DNA of 64,000 nucleotides, taken from NCBI RefSeq assembly GCF_002215035.1, contig NZ_NKFP01000004.1, forward strand, positions 807,726 to 871,725, read 5' to 3'. The notes below the pieces were generated by a model. The model was not told where the DNA came from. It did not search any database and saw only the letters and a program-made list of their open reading frames with translations. The stretch's first letter is position 1. Each line of letters begins with the position of its first letter. Shown piece after piece: positions 35,982-45,310 of the stretch. This stretch comes from Leptolyngbya ohadii IS1 (GTDB taxonomy: Bacteria > Cyanobacteriota > Cyanobacteriia > Elainellales > Elainellaceae). A program made the position numbers and the translations under genes.

Positions 35982-36881
35982 ATGGGTGATCAATTTAACT
36001 GTACGAAAGCAGCAAACCGTCTGCTGCTCATTATTTTTGGACTGACGCTGCTATTTTTTGGGCTTAAAGTTTGGGTAGCCTGGACGACGCGATCGCTCTG
36101 TTTATTTGCAGAATCGCTGCGTGCCATTCTGGACTGTTTCAGTACGCTGCTAAGTTTGCTAACGCTGTCCGCCTTTCCCCAACCTGTGCGGTGGACTATC
36201 TGGAGCCATCGTCGCCGAGAAACTTTGATGGTGCTGCTGCTGGTGGCGCTTATGGGCTTTGGCGGATTCAATCTGCTGGGACTTTCACTGCTTCAACTCT
36301 ATGCTCTGTGGCAGGAACCGACCTTAGAAACCGTTGCCCCTATCAGTCCGGCTTTTATCTTTTTACTATTTGCGCTACTGCTGGTGCAGTGGGGGATGCT
36401 TCTGTTTGAGCGCCACGAGGCTAATGTGTTGCAATCGGTTGTTCTGCGGGTTAATGCAAGACAAATGTTGCAGGACGTTGGAGTAACAGGCAGTGCGATC
36501 GCCGGAGTCGTTGGAGCGGCTTTAGGGCTGCGCTGGCTTGACCCTCTGCTAACCCTGGGACTGCTGCTGCTGGTCAGCATTAGTTTATGGCGGCTGTTGA
36601 GCTGGCAAATGCCTTCTCTGGTACGGCAAGTGATTATTGCACCGGAAACGCTGGCAAAACTGGTCGGACAAATAGAAGGGGTTGCTGCCTGTTCCCAAAT
36701 TCGGACGCAGGGCTTAGTCGGTAAACTCGTCTTTGTGCAAATGCGCCTTCGTCTTCGCCCCGAATTTCAGCGAATGGCGCAAACGATCGTTGCTCGGTTA
36801 GAACATATGCTGAGGGAGCGATACGGCGCAGTCGAAACAGAAATTTTGATTGATATTGATTTCCCCAGTAATTCTCCTTAA
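35982..36881 (+). CDS. CDF (cation diffusion facilitator) family protein with altered metal site
   Basis: 299 residues, six hydrophobic helices and a C-terminal ferredoxin-like domain (about 215-295), as in CDF efflux proteins. In classical members, helices 2 and 5 each carry HxxxD (or DxxxD) to hold the metal. Here helix 2 reads ESLRAILD (Arg47 in place of His, Asp51 kept) and helix 5 reads RQMLQD (Gln161 in place of His, Asp165 kept). Transport of zinc by the normal site looks impaired. It may carry another ion or have lost transport. The gene is otherwise complete. Confidence 0.75.
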   Translation: MGDQFNCTKAANRLLLIIFGLTLLFFGLKVWVAWTTRSLCLFAESLRAILDCFSTLLSLLTLSAFPQPVRWTIWSHRRRETLMVLLLVALMGFGGFNLLGLSLLQLYALWQEPTLETVAPISPAFIFLLFALLLVQWGMLLFERHEANVLQSVVLRVNARQMLQDVGVTGSAIAGVVGAALGLRWLDPLLTLGLLLLVSISLWRLLSWQMPSLVRQVIIAPETLAKLVGQIEGVAACSQIRTQGLVGKLVFVQMRLRLRPEFQRMAQTIVARLEHMLRERYGAVETEILIDIDFPSNSP

Positions 36882-37608
36882 TAGAAGACAGGGCGGCATT
36901 TCAATTAAGTAGTTATATACAGCAATCCTTTGCAGGATTTGAACGGCGTGCAGGGATTCCCCTGCCTGGGGGCGCAGCCCCCACCCCCCTTGTTCACAAC
37001 CTACTTGTGAACGCTGTAGGTACAAGGAGAACGAGGAACCTTTTATATAATCCATTCCGGCATTGCTGAAAGCAGATCTGAATCTCGGATAGGCAGCACG
37101 ATTGGAGGTGCGGTTCGCGAACCCCTCTTCCCGAAATTCATACCCCGAATTCATACAGCTAATCAGCAGTGCCTCTATTCCTTATTCCTAAGCGACTATA
37201 CCGATGCTTTAGAAAATCAGTTCATCACTTGTTTGCACTGATGATTTGCCTCAATTGCTTGCCTCAATTGTTTTCATTGATTGTTTGCATTGATATTTAT
37301 TGATGCTTATCTGTTCTAATAGCGGAGATTTTGAGTAAATCCACCGGAAGTATTGCTCGATTGAAGGTGGTACAGTGTTGTTACTCATCGCAACATTTGT
37401 CAAATTTCCGTTTTCATTCTCCTGTCTTCTTTGTTTGAGGCAGCGCTTCAGCTTTTTGCACCAGTTTTCTGCACCGCTTTCCTGCGTTACTCTTCTGCGG
37501 TAGTTTTCTGCATTGGTGAGGAACGCATTATTCGTTTATAGAATTTTCCCGATGTCTTCTAGAGATTGAGGCAAGGAAAACGCGCAGATTACGGGTTATT
37601 TCGGTAAT

Positions 37609-37618
37609 TTCACGTGAA
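37609..37618. promoter_or_regulatory. Palindrome TTCACGTGAA upstream of cmpA
   Basis: Perfect 10-base palindrome about 370 bases before the cmpA ATG. The binding factor is unknown; one of four palindromes in 120 bases. Confidence 0.45.
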
Positions 37619-37674
37619 GAGATAGAGCATTCTTGATGCTCACGATTACTTGATTGCCAGAAAATTGCGGGAAT

Positions 37675-37688
37675 TAAGCAATTGCTTA
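37675..37688. promoter_or_regulatory. Palindrome TAAGCAATTGCTTA upstream of cmpA
   Basis: Perfect 14-base palindrome, the size and symmetry of a LysR-type operator. cmp operons are activated by the LysR regulator CmpR in studied cyanobacteria; binding here is inferred. Confidence 0.5.
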
Positions 37689-37692
37689 TAGA

Positions 37693-37707
37693 GATTATTT
37701 GATAATC
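37693..37707. promoter_or_regulatory. Inverted repeat GATTAT-TTG-ATAATC upstream of cmpA
   Basis: Six-base arms with a 3-base gap. It contains ATTA-N5-TAAT, close to but not the same as the ATTA-N7-TAAT motif described for RbcR-type LysR regulators. Confidence 0.45.
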
Positions 37708-37716
37708 ATTTCAAAA

Positions 37717-37760
37717 GTTATCGACATAACTCAATACTTTTCACGGGAAAGCTGTAAACT
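37717..37760 (+). promoter_or_regulatory. Candidate NtcA-like promoter: GTTATCGACATAAC with TAAACT
   Basis: GTTATCGACATAAC (37717-37730) is a palindrome of GT-N10-AC form, close to the NtcA consensus GTA-N8-TAC. A TAN3T-type -10 box (TAAACT, 37755-37760) follows after 24 bases, near the spacing of NtcA-activated promoters. NtcA control of cmp is not certain, so another regulator could use the same site. Confidence 0.4.
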
Positions 37761-37988
37761 ACTTACAAGATTGATGAAATTCAGTCACAAACAAAAGGTT
37801 CGCAGGCTGCAATCGGAATCGTGCCGAGAAAGGTGTTTCGGTTTCCGGGGGCTGGCTTTGTGTCGAATAAATTTCGGCACTGTGCGTTGATCAAGTTGCG
37901 GTTCTCACAACTCGATAAAGCCTAGATTTTTTATCAGCATTATCGCGATTTGTAGGCAGCTACGGTTAGCACGCTGTTAGGAGGTTCT

Positions 37989-39344
37989 ATGTCTGTTTTT
38001 TCTAATTTGTCTCGTCGCAAGTTTTTAGTTACGGCGGGCGCATCGGCAGCAGGTGCAGTATTACTGAAGGGCTGTACATCCCCGTCCCCCACTGCATCTA
38101 GCAATTCACCGAGCGCAGCCGCTCCTAGTCCTGTCGCCGCAGGCGATGCCCCTGAAACCACAAAAGCAGTTTTAGGCTATATTCCAATCCTTGAAGCTGC
38201 GCCCCTAGTTGTTGCCAAAGAAAAAGGTTTCTTTGCTAAGTACGGCATGGCTGATGTGGAAGTGGTGAAGCAAGCAAACTGGGCAGGCGCACGCGATAAC
38301 GTGGTGATTGGCACTCAGGGTGGCGGCATTGATGGTGGTCAGTGGCAGATGCCGATGCCCCACCTGATCAGTGAAGGCGTGATTACCAATGGTAATAAAG
38401 TACCGATGGCGGTGCTGATGCAGCTCAATACCCAGGGTAACGGGATTGCGATCGCGGGGATGCACCAGGGTAAGCAGCTTGGTCTGAAGATCAATGACCC
38501 CGAATATATCAAAGGATTTCAGGCAGCCAACGGACGTCGCTTCAAGGCGGCTCATACCTTCCCCAATGTGAACCAGGACTTCTGGATTCGCTATTGGTTT
38601 GCCGCCGGTGGTGTTGATCCGGATAAAGATATCGAACTGCTAGCAGTGCCTTCGGCGGAAACCGTGCAGGGGATGCGGAACGGCACGATGGATGCCTTTA
38701 GTACGGGTGATCCCTGGCCCTACCGCATCATCAACGAGAAGATTGGCTTCATGTCTGCGCTAACGGCTGAGATTTGGCCCTATCACCCGGAAGAATACCT
38801 GGCGATGCGGGCAGATTGGGTTGAAGCCAATCCGAAGGCAACCAAGGCAATCATCAAGGCAATCATGGAAGCGCAGCAGTGGTGTGATAAGCCTGAGAAC
38901 CGGGAAGAGCTAGCAACGCTTGTGGCGCAGCGCCAGTATTTCAATGCACCCAAACCTGTGGTTTTGTCGCCGCTGAAGGGAACGTATGAGATGGGTGACG
39001 GCAAAGCCACGATCAGCGACGTCAATAAGAGCCCGCTTTACTGGAAAGATCCCAACGGTAACAGCATTTCCTACCCCTACAAGAGCCACGACCTCTGGTT
39101 CCTTACGGAGTCAATGCGCTGGGGCTTCCATAAGAACGCGCTGACTGACTTCGATGCTGCTAAGAAACTGGTCGATCGCGTTAACCGCGAAGATCTGTGG
39201 CGCGAAGCGGCGAAAGAAGCCGGATTTACCGCAGACATTCCGAAGGAAACAAGTCGCGGTGTGGAAACCTTCTTCGATGGCGTCAAGTTTGATCCCGAAA
39301 ACCCGCAGGCGTACCTGGATAGCCTCAAGATCAAGGCAGCTTAA
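37989..39344 (+). CDS. cmpA: Bicarbonate-binding lipoprotein of the BCT1 transporter
   Basis: 451 residues. It captures bicarbonate outside the plasma membrane for the CmpABCD ATP-driven importer. The start has a twin-Arg segment (SRRKFL) and a lipobox ending at Cys29 (LLKGC), so it is a lipid-anchored Tat-type precursor. The binding domain contains [18 protein letters not shown], then [20 protein letters not shown] and [11 protein letters not shown]. This matches CmpA rather than the nitrate-binding paralogue NrtA, in which the GGIDG region differs. AGGAGG lies 5 bases before the ATG. First gene of cmpABCD. Confidence 0.93.
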   Translation: MSVFSNLSRRKFLVTAGASAAGAVLLKGCTSPSPTASSNSPSAAAPSPVAAGDAPETTKAVLGYIPILEAAPLVVAKEKGFFAKYGMADVEVVKQANWAGARDNVVIGTQGGGIDGGQWQMPMPHLISEGVITNGNKVPMAVLMQLNTQGNGIAIAGMHQGKQLGLKINDPEYIKGFQAANGRRFKAAHTFPNVNQDFWIRYWFAAGGVDPDKDIELLAVPSAETVQGMRNGTMDAFSTGDPWPYRIINEKIGFMSALTAEIWPYHPEEYLAMRADWVEANPKATKAIIKAIMEAQQWCDKPENREELATLVAQRQYFNAPKPVVLSPLKGTYEMGDGKATISDVNKSPLYWKDPNGNSISYPYKSHDLWFLTESMRWGFHKNALTDFDAAKKLVDRVNREDLWREAAKEAGFTADIPKETSRGVETFFDGVKFDPENPQAYLDSLKIKAA

Positions 39345-39368
39345 TCCGGCACAGGCGGTAACAGATAT

Positions 39369-39416
39369 GGGGAGAGCAAGTCTCTCCCAGCAAATATTCG
39401 GGAGTGCAAATCTCCC
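39369..39416 (+). promoter_or_regulatory. Two hairpins between cmpA and cmpB
   Basis: GGGAGAG-CAAGT-CTCTCCC (39370-39388) and GGGAG-TGCAAAT-CTCCC (39400-39416) follow the cmpA stop. There is no T run, so they are better read as RNA-stabilising or attenuating structures that leave more cmpA message than cmpBCD. This is inference. Confidence 0.5.
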
Positions 39417-39485
39417 TTCCCAATGGATCGCTAACCTCCCTTACGTTTGTCCAATTCGACATTTACCTCACCCTAAGGAGAGTTC

Positions 39486-40325
39486 ATGACTGCTACAGTT
39501 ACCAGTCGTCCGAAGTCCGCGTCCGGATTTGACCTGCAAAAGTTCGTCAAAAGCCCGGTGGGCAATATTATTCTGCCGATCATCGGCATTCTACTTTTCC
39601 TAACCATCTGGCAAATTTGCTCCCAAACTGGTCTGATTAAGCTGCCCGGACCGATCCAGGTTGTCACAGATGAGCGCAGCCGCTACCTGATTCTGAATCC
39701 GCTCTACTACAACAGTGAACTGGATCAGGGCTTGCTTCGCCAGACGATGGTCAGCTTAGGTCGGGTTGCTCAGGGTTACGGTGTAGCTGCGATCGTTGGT
39801 ATCGCGGGTGGAATCGTCGTGGGCAGCAGCCCGATCGCCGACAAAATGTTTGACCCGCTGTTTCAGTTCCTGCGAATGGTCGCTCCGCTGGCGTGGGTAC
39901 CCATCTCCCTGGCTGCCCTGCAACAAAACGAACCTGCGGCACTGTTCGTAATCTTCATCACCTCGATCTGGCCTATTCTGATTAATACAGCGGTGGGCGT
40001 GCGCGAAATTCCCCAGGACTACAAAAACGTAGCGCGAGTCCTGCAAATCTCTAAGACCAAGTATTTCTTCAAAGTTCTGATTCCTTCTGCACTGCCCTAC
40101 ATCTTTACGGGTCTGCGGATTGCGATCGGTCTGGCATGGCTGGCAATTATTGCGGCAGAAATCGTCATGTCTGGTGTGGCTGGAATTGGGTTCTTCATTT
40201 GGGATGCGTACCAGCAAAACTACGTGAGCGAGATCATCGTTGCGGTGGTTTACATCGGTGCGGTGGGTTTGATTCTCGACCGTCTGGTGGCTTACATCCA
40301 AAAGCTGATTGCGCCGATGCAGTAA
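39486..40325 (+). CDS. cmpB: Bicarbonate ABC transporter permease
   Basis: 279 residues with about six membrane helices and the ABC permease EAA-type loop (VARVLQISKTKYFFKVLIPS followed by ALPYIFTGLRIAIG). It forms the channel of the CmpABCD importer as a dimer. AAGGAG lies 5 bases before the ATG, 141 bases after cmpA. The sequence alone would also allow NrtB, but cmpA, cmpC and cmpD decide the identity. Confidence 0.9.
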   Translation: MTATVTSRPKSASGFDLQKFVKSPVGNIILPIIGILLFLTIWQICSQTGLIKLPGPIQVVTDERSRYLILNPLYYNSELDQGLLRQTMVSLGRVAQGYGVAAIVGIAGGIVVGSSPIADKMFDPLFQFLRMVAPLAWVPISLAALQQNEPAALFVIFITSIWPILINTAVGVREIPQDYKNVARVLQISKTKYFFKVLIPSALPYIFTGLRIAIGLAWLAIIAAEIVMSGVAGIGFFIWDAYQQNYVSEIIVAVVYIGAVGLILDRLVAYIQKLIAPMQ

Positions 40326-40336
40326 TTGCCTTGCTT

Positions 40337-40453
40337 CGTAGGATGTGTTGGTGCAGCGTAACGCATGACGACTTCGAGAAATATATCGTCAACGGTTTTT
40401 GAGATTAACGCCTCAAGGTCGATACACTACAGCATCACCTAACTCATCCTACG
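40337..40453. repeat. MITE-like palindromic element inside the cmp operon
   Basis: CGTAGGATG at 40337-40345 is matched by its inverse CATCCTACG at 40445-40453, with further internal inverted parts (GCGTAACGC). About 117 bases long and filling most of the cmpB-cmpC gap. Elements with GTAGGATG ends are frequent in cyanobacterial intergenic DNA. Confidence 0.7.
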
Positions 40454-40520
40454 GTTTGCAAATTAGCTCTAAACTGTTTCGTTTTCTCTTCATCCCTTAC
40501 CCTATCTACCCAATTTCACT

Positions 40521-42521
40521 ATGTCAGTCTTCGTTGCCGTTGATAACATCGAAAAGGTTTTTAACCTTTCGGGTGGCGGAAAGTACGTCGCTCTTAAGGG
40601 AATCGACCTCGAAATCAAAAAAGGTGAGTTTGTTTCGCTGATCGGTCACTCTGGCTGCGGCAAGTCCACGCTGCTGAACATGATTGCCGGACTGGATTTG
40701 CCATCCGATGGCGTGGTAACGCTGGAAGGCGACCAAATTAAGCGTCCCGGACCCGATCGCATGGTGGTGTTCCAGAACTACTCGCTGCTGCCCTGGATGA
40801 CCGTTCGCGAGAATATCGGTCTGGCAGTAGACGAGGTGCTGAGAGGCATTTCTAAAGAGGAGCGCAGTGCCATTATCGAACAGCACATCGACATGGTGGG
40901 TCTGCGTCATGCGGCGGATAAGCCCCCGGCACAGTTGTCGGGAGGTATGAAACAGCGGGTCGCGATCGCCCGTGCCCTGGCTATCCGTCCTAAGCTGCTG
41001 CTGTTGGATGAACCCTTCGGCGCACTGGATGCTCTGACTCGCGGTAATCTGCAAGAGCAGCTGATGAAGATCTGCGAAGAGAATGAAGTAACTGCCGTGA
41101 TGGTGACGCACGATGTGGACGAGGCGGTGCTGCTGTCCGATCGGATTGTGATGCTCACGAACGGTCCAGGTTCCAAGATCGGTGGCATTCTGGAGGTAGA
41201 CATTCCCCGTCCCCGTAAGCGGATGGATGTGGTAACGCACCCCAGCTACTACAGCCTGCGATCGGAAATCATCTACTTCCTGAACCAGCAGAAGCGAATC
41301 AAAAAGCTTCGTGCGAAGAAGACGGAACCGATCGCCCGTCACGGCTTAGAGAAGATCAACCTGGAATTGGGCTTTGTGCCGCTGACGGCTTGTGCGCCGC
41401 TGGTAGTAGCAAAGGAAAAGGGATTCTTCCAGAAGCATGGTCTGGATGAAGTAAGCCTGGTGCGGGAAACGAGCTGGCGCGGAATTGTGGACGGTATCGC
41501 GGGAGGCTACCTGGATGCAGCCCAAATGCCTGCGGGAATGCCTGCCTGGTTCACCGTGGGCGGACATCAGGATACGCCGCTGCCGGTGGTGAGTTCGCTG
41601 ACCATGACCCGCAACGGAAACGCCGTCACCCTCAGCAAGAAGTTTTACGAGCAGGGCGTTTACAACGCGGCTGACCTGAAGCGGATGCTGCTGGAATCGA
41701 CGGAGCAGGAACACACGCTGGGGATGGTTCACCCCTCTTCGATGCACAACCTGCTGCTGCGCTACTGGCTGGCGGCGGGCGGCATTGATCCCGATCGCGA
41801 TGTGCATCTGACCACGATTCCCCCGGCACAGATGATCGCAGACCTGAAGGCAGGCTCGATCGACGGCTACTGCGTGGGCGAACCCTGGAACCTGCGGGCA
41901 GCGATCGAGGAAGTGGGCTTTACCGTTGCGACTGACCTGGAAATCTGGTCGGGGCATCCGGGCAAGGTGCTGGGCGTGCGGGAAGATTGGGCGAATAAAT
42001 ATCCCAATACCCACATTGCGCTGGCAAAGGCACTGCTGGAAGCCTGCCGCTACTGTTCTGATCCGGCACACGAGGATGAGATTCGGGAAATGCTGTCGCG
42101 CCGGGAATACCTCAGCACCAGCATTGACTACATTCATCTGGGCGATCCGAACGGCTATGTGTGCAACCTGGAGCAGCCGATGCGCGAGTATGCTCACCAC
42201 CTGTTCTATGGCGATGGTGTAAACCGTCCGAGCCGGACTGAGCATTTGTGGATGATGACGCAAATGGCGCGCTGGGGTGATGTTCCTTTCCCGCGCAACT
42301 GGATGGAAATTTTGGAGCGAGTTTGCCGTGTGAGCGTTTTCAGTACTGCCGCGCGTGAACTTGGCATGTTGGACATCAAATATCGTCGGGGTCCGATCGA
42401 ACTTTTTGATGGCGTTGAATTTGACGCTGAAGAGCCGATCGCATACCTGAATAGCCTCGCCATTAAGCGCGACTTTAGTGTGGCAGAAGTGGCGATCGAT
42501 GTCCGCCAGGTAGCGGCATAG
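40521..42521 (+). CDS. cmpC: Bicarbonate ABC transporter ATPase with fused CmpA-like sensor domain
   Basis: 666 residues. ATPase domain 1-255: Walker [11 protein letters not shown]-loop [10 protein letters not shown], signature LSGGMKQR, Walker [10 protein letters not shown], His switch [10 protein letters not shown] linker ([18 protein letters not shown]) leads to a C-terminal domain of about 380 residues homologous to CmpA ([29 protein letters not shown]). This fused domain is typical of CmpC and NrtC and is thought to regulate transport. The text fits CmpC closely. There is no clear ribosome binding site, possibly because of the repeat inserted just upstream. Confidence 0.94.
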   Translation: MSVFVAVDNIEKVFNLSGGGKYVALKGIDLEIKKGEFVSLIGHSGCGKSTLLNMIAGLDLPSDGVVTLEGDQIKRPGPDRMVVFQNYSLLPWMTVRENIGLAVDEVLRGISKEERSAIIEQHIDMVGLRHAADKPPAQLSGGMKQRVAIARALAIRPKLLLLDEPFGALDALTRGNLQEQLMKICEENEVTAVMVTHDVDEAVLLSDRIVMLTNGPGSKIGGILEVDIPRPRKRMDVVTHPSYYSLRSEIIYFLNQQKRIKKLRAKKTEPIARHGLEKINLELGFVPLTACAPLVVAKEKGFFQKHGLDEVSLVRETSWRGIVDGIAGGYLDAAQMPAGMPAWFTVGGHQDTPLPVVSSLTMTRNGNAVTLSKKFYEQGVYNAADLKRMLLESTEQEHTLGMVHPSSMHNLLLRYWLAAGGIDPDRDVHLTTIPPAQMIADLKAGSIDGYCVGEPWNLRAAIEEVGFTVATDLEIWSGHPGKVLGVREDWANKYPNTHIALAKALLEACRYCSDPAHEDEIREMLSRREYLSTSIDYIHLGDPNGYVCNLEQPMREYAHHLFYGDGVNRPSRTEHLWMMTQMARWGDVPFPRNWMEILERVCRVSVFSTAARELGMLDIKYRRGPIELFDGVEFDAEEPIAYLNSLAIKRDFSVAEVAIDVRQVAA

Positions 42522-42713
42522 GAGGGGTGAGGGATAGGGATGGAGCTTCAGCAGAGATTGTGGATCACTTTACTTCTCCGTAAAATTTGATCAATTTGTC
42601 TCCGTTGTCTCCATCCTTTTACTAATTCATCTCCGTTTATTTGATCTGTTTGATCTGATCTACTGACCTAACTGCTCATTCTTCATCTGCCCCTTTTCCA
42701 TCAATCAAACATC
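42522..42713. other. cmpC-cmpD spacer
   Basis: 192 bases with loose repeats (TCTCCGTTGTCTCC, TTTGATCTGTTTGATCTGAT) and no gene. Transcription most likely runs through it into cmpD. Confidence 0.4.
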
Positions 42714-43556
42714 ATGCAAATCCTTAACAACACCGGACTCGCGACTGATTCTCAATCAACTGCTGGGTCACAGGAGTTTCTCAGCATTGAAGGCGTTTCC
42801 AAAATTTATCCGACTCCGAAGGGCGAGTATGTCGTTCTCAAGGATGTCAACCTTACCATCAACGAAGGCGAATTTATTTGCGTCATTGGTCACTCCGGCT
42901 GCGGGAAGTCCACTCTGCTGAACATGGTGTCGGGCTTTAGCCAACCCACGGACGGTTCCGTGCTGCTGCGCGGTAAGCCAATCACCAAACCCGGACCGGA
43001 TCGAATGGTGGTATTTCAGAACTATTCGCTGCTGCCCTGGCTGACCGCATTTGAGAACATTTACCTGGGCGTGGATTCCGTCTATACGGACAAATCGGAA
43101 GCCGAGAAAAAGCAAATCGTGCGCGATAATCTGGCGCTCGTGGGGCTGTCGGATGCGGCGGAGAAAAGACCGACTCAGCTCTCTGGTGGTATGAAGCAAC
43201 GGGTGGCGATCGCCCGTGCCCTGGCAACCCGTCCTGAAGTGCTGGTATTAGACGAACCCTTCGGCGCACTGGACGCAATCACGAAGGAAGAACTGCAAGA
43301 GGAACTGCTGAAGATCTGGAACGAGCATCGCTGTACCGTGCTGATGATCACCCACGATATCGACGAAGCCCTCTTCCTGGCAGACAAGCTGGTGATGATG
43401 ACCAACGGACCCGCCGCCAACATTGGGGAAGTGATGGAAATTCCGTTCTCCCGCCCCCGCGATCGTGAACGCATCATGGAAGATCCGGAGTACTACAAGC
43501 TGCGGAACCATGCGCTTGACTTCCTCTACAACCGCTTTGCTCACGATGATGAGTAG
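42714..43556 (+). CDS. cmpD: Bicarbonate ABC transporter ATPase
   Basis: 280 residues, second ATPase of the BCT1 importer. Walker [10 protein letters not shown], signature LSGGMKQR, Walker B VLVLDEPFG and His switch in MITHDIDEALFLADK. It has no sensor domain and pairs with CmpC. The ending NHALDFLYNRFAHDDE is characteristic of CmpD. Last gene of the operon, with a terminator 25 bases downstream. Confidence 0.95.
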   Translation: MQILNNTGLATDSQSTAGSQEFLSIEGVSKIYPTPKGEYVVLKDVNLTINEGEFICVIGHSGCGKSTLLNMVSGFSQPTDGSVLLRGKPITKPGPDRMVVFQNYSLLPWLTAFENIYLGVDSVYTDKSEAEKKQIVRDNLALVGLSDAAEKRPTQLSGGMKQRVAIARALATRPEVLVLDEPFGALDAITKEELQEELLKIWNEHRCTVLMITHDIDEALFLADKLVMMTNGPAANIGEVMEIPFSRPRDRERIMEDPEYYKLRNHALDFLYNRFAHDDE

Positions 43557-43578
43557 GGATGCTCAGTGAGTTAACTCC

Positions 43579-43635
43579 GCTCTAGATTCTGGCGATCGAT
43601 CGGATAATCCAATGCCAAGATCTAGAGCTTTTTTT
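43579..43635 (+). terminator. Intrinsic terminator of cmpABCD
   Basis: GCTCTAGA (43579-43586) pairs perfectly with TCTAGAGC (43621-43628) and seven T follow. The loop is 34 bases and carries HIP1-like CGATCGATCGG. Confidence 0.85.
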
Positions 43636-43644
43636 AGTCTGGTG

Positions 43645-43765
43645 TCTAGGCTCAGCCTGGATGCGGCTCGGATGCGGCTCTGCCGCTAATGAGGTCTGGA
43701 GGCAGAGCCTCCGATCAGGCATTCCAACGCGGAGCATTGGAACTAGGAAACGAGGGAAGACAAAA
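43645..43765. repeat. Dispersed palindromic repeat (GGAGGCAGAGCCTCC)
   Basis: GGCTCAGCCTGGATGCGGC, then GGAGGCAGAGCCTCC and CATTCCAACGCGGAGCATTG in succession. Related to the element at 26205-26262. Confidence 0.7.
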
Positions 43766-43786
43766 CTGACGCGATCGCTTCAATTC

Positions 43787-44053
43787 CTAACGTCTGTAGC
43801 GCTCCTCTAGCCAAATTCGCACTTCGGGTGCGCTCCAGAAGGTCAGCGATTGGTTCATAGTTGGATCGTAAACGACCCAGTAATGCTCACCCGATCGATC
43901 GCGCTTGAGGGTAATTCGCGGTTCGGGGTTGCCCAGGCAATACTGCATGAGCCGATCCCAGGCGCGTTTGAATCGTCCGTTCTGCCAAACTTGCGGGGAC
44001 GGTGAACTGACACTGGGGAACGATTGCCGGATCGGATTAAAGTCAGTTTTCAT
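43787..44053 (-). CDS. Small conserved hypothetical protein downstream of cmp
   Basis: 88 residues, soluble, with a Ser/Pro-rich head and a conserved-looking tail (GRFKRAWDRLMQYCLGN, then HYWVVYDPTMNQSLTFWSAP and EVRIWLEERY). I recall similar small proteins in cyanobacteria; function unknown. GGGAG about 8 bases before ATG 44053 supports this start rather than the one 7 codons upstream. Divergent from the LysR gene. Confidence 0.65.
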   Translation of the reverse strand: MKTDFNPIRQSFPSVSSPSPQVWQNGRFKRAWDRLMQYCLGNPEPRITLKRDRSGEHYWVVYDPTMNQSLTFWSAPEVRIWLEERYRR

Positions 44054-44274
44054 AGAAACACTCCCTGAGTGCAAGCGTGAAATCGAGCTAAATCAGATTC
44101 GTTTGCAACAAAACGTCTGCAACAAAACGTTATCCGATAGCCCCACTGTAGGCATCCTCAGCGGTAAGATCAAAAACTGACGTGCATTGCTTATATGAAA
44201 AGAATTCATATTCACCTCTGGAATCTCCCGGCGAATTAGGCGACAATCGGGGAAGCGTGGGTAGGGGAAATGGG

Positions 44275-45210
44275 ATGAATCTGGAAGCCGTTAAACTATC
44301 GCAACTGCGGGCACTGGCAGCGATCGCCCGATATGGCAATTTCAGTGAGGCGGCGTTGCAGCTTGGCGTATCCCAATCGGCAGTCAGCCATGCGATCGCG
44401 GCACTGGAGGCGGAGTTGGGAGTGGTGCTGCTGTCGCGGGGACGGTATGGAGCCTCGCTGACCCCTGTAGGTGAAAGAATTCTGGCTCACGCCCATGCCA
44501 TGCTGGATTCTCTGGAGGCGATCGGCAAGGAAGCTAATCTGGCAAAGGGACTCCAGGGTGGAAATTTGCGAATTGCCTCTTTCCGCAGTGCGGCGACCCA
44601 TGTTCTGCCTGGTGTAATTGCAGAATTTCAGAAGCGCTTTCCGGGCATCAGTATTACGATTCGCGAATGTCGCTTTGGGGTCTCAGTAGCTCAGGCGCTG
44701 CGTCAGGGACAGGCAGACCTGGGGATTACCATTTTGCCGACCAGCAGTGAATTTGAAACCTGGGAACTGCTGCGCGACGAATATCTGGTTCTATTTCCGC
44801 CGAACTGTACCGTAAAAGAGAGTCTCTCCTGGCAGGATCTTTACCAGTTTCCACTGATCCTTCCAGCTTCAGAAGACGAGTGCCGACTGCTGATCGATGC
44901 CCACTTCGATCGCTTCCAGCAGCCGCTAAAGCCCACCTATGAAGTGATGGAAGATTCCACTGCGGTTGGCATGGTGAGTCAGGGTTTGGGCATTACCATC
45001 ATGGGACGATTAGCCGCCGAGCCGCTGCCCGCCAATGTGCAGGTAAGAAGCCTACCCGTCAAGCTAGAGCGGATTATTGGTGCGGCGATCGTGGCAGAGG
45101 CGCTTCACTCTCCAGCAGTTTATGCGTTTTTGGATAGCTTAAAGGCGTCCGGTAGCGGTTCCGATGCAGCAATTCCCTTGAAAACCTCTTCGTTGAGCGG
45201 CGCAGCCTAG
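44275..45210 (+). CDS. LysR-family transcriptional regulator
   Basis: 311 residues. N-terminal winged helix (LRALAAIARYGNFSEAALQL, GVSQSAVSHAIAALEAELGV) and a two-lobe effector domain (from about 90, GNLRIASFRSAATHVLPGVI). Closest in feel to a generic LysR group, not to the CbbR-like N-terminus of known CmpR or CcmR. Its place after cmpABCD suggests it could control the operon or its own divergent neighbour. ATG 44275 is chosen because the residues upstream lack LysR character. Confidence 0.88.
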   Translation: MNLEAVKLSQLRALAAIARYGNFSEAALQLGVSQSAVSHAIAALEAELGVVLLSRGRYGASLTPVGERILAHAHAMLDSLEAIGKEANLAKGLQGGNLRIASFRSAATHVLPGVIAEFQKRFPGISITIRECRFGVSVAQALRQGQADLGITILPTSSEFETWELLRDEYLVLFPPNCTVKESLSWQDLYQFPLILPASEDECRLLIDAHFDRFQQPLKPTYEVMEDSTAVGMVSQGLGITIMGRLAAEPLPANVQVRSLPVKLERIIGAAIVAEALHSPAVYAFLDSLKASGSGSDAAIPLKTSSLSGAA

Positions 45211-45310
45211 GCAGACGGTTAACTTGAACTAACCAGAGAAGAATCGGTTGAGATCGGGATACCACAGCGCAAACGTATTGCCTGTACAGGGAAAGGCATC
45301 TAAAAATGCA

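Larger units (their letters stand above)
36882..37988. other. 1.1-kb gene-free leader of the cmp operon
   Basis: No credible gene on either strand. The first part (36920-37030) is rich in hairpins, including GGGGGCGCAGCCCCC and TTCACAA-CCTAC-TTGTGAA. The middle is AT-rich with loose direct repeats (ATTGATTGTTTGCATTGATA). The last 400 bases hold four palindromes described separately. A long regulatory region fits an operon induced by low inorganic carbon. Confidence 0.6.

Noticed and set aside
36798-37154. 118-codon open frame on the minus strand
   Set aside because: Overlaps the end of the CDF gene and the hairpin-rich cmp leader; no coding character.
37989-43556. First reading as nrtABCD nitrate transporter
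   Set aside because: CmpA-specific segments ([29 protein letters not shown]) and the CmpC/CmpD endings fit the bicarbonate operon much better. No nirA or narB is nearby.
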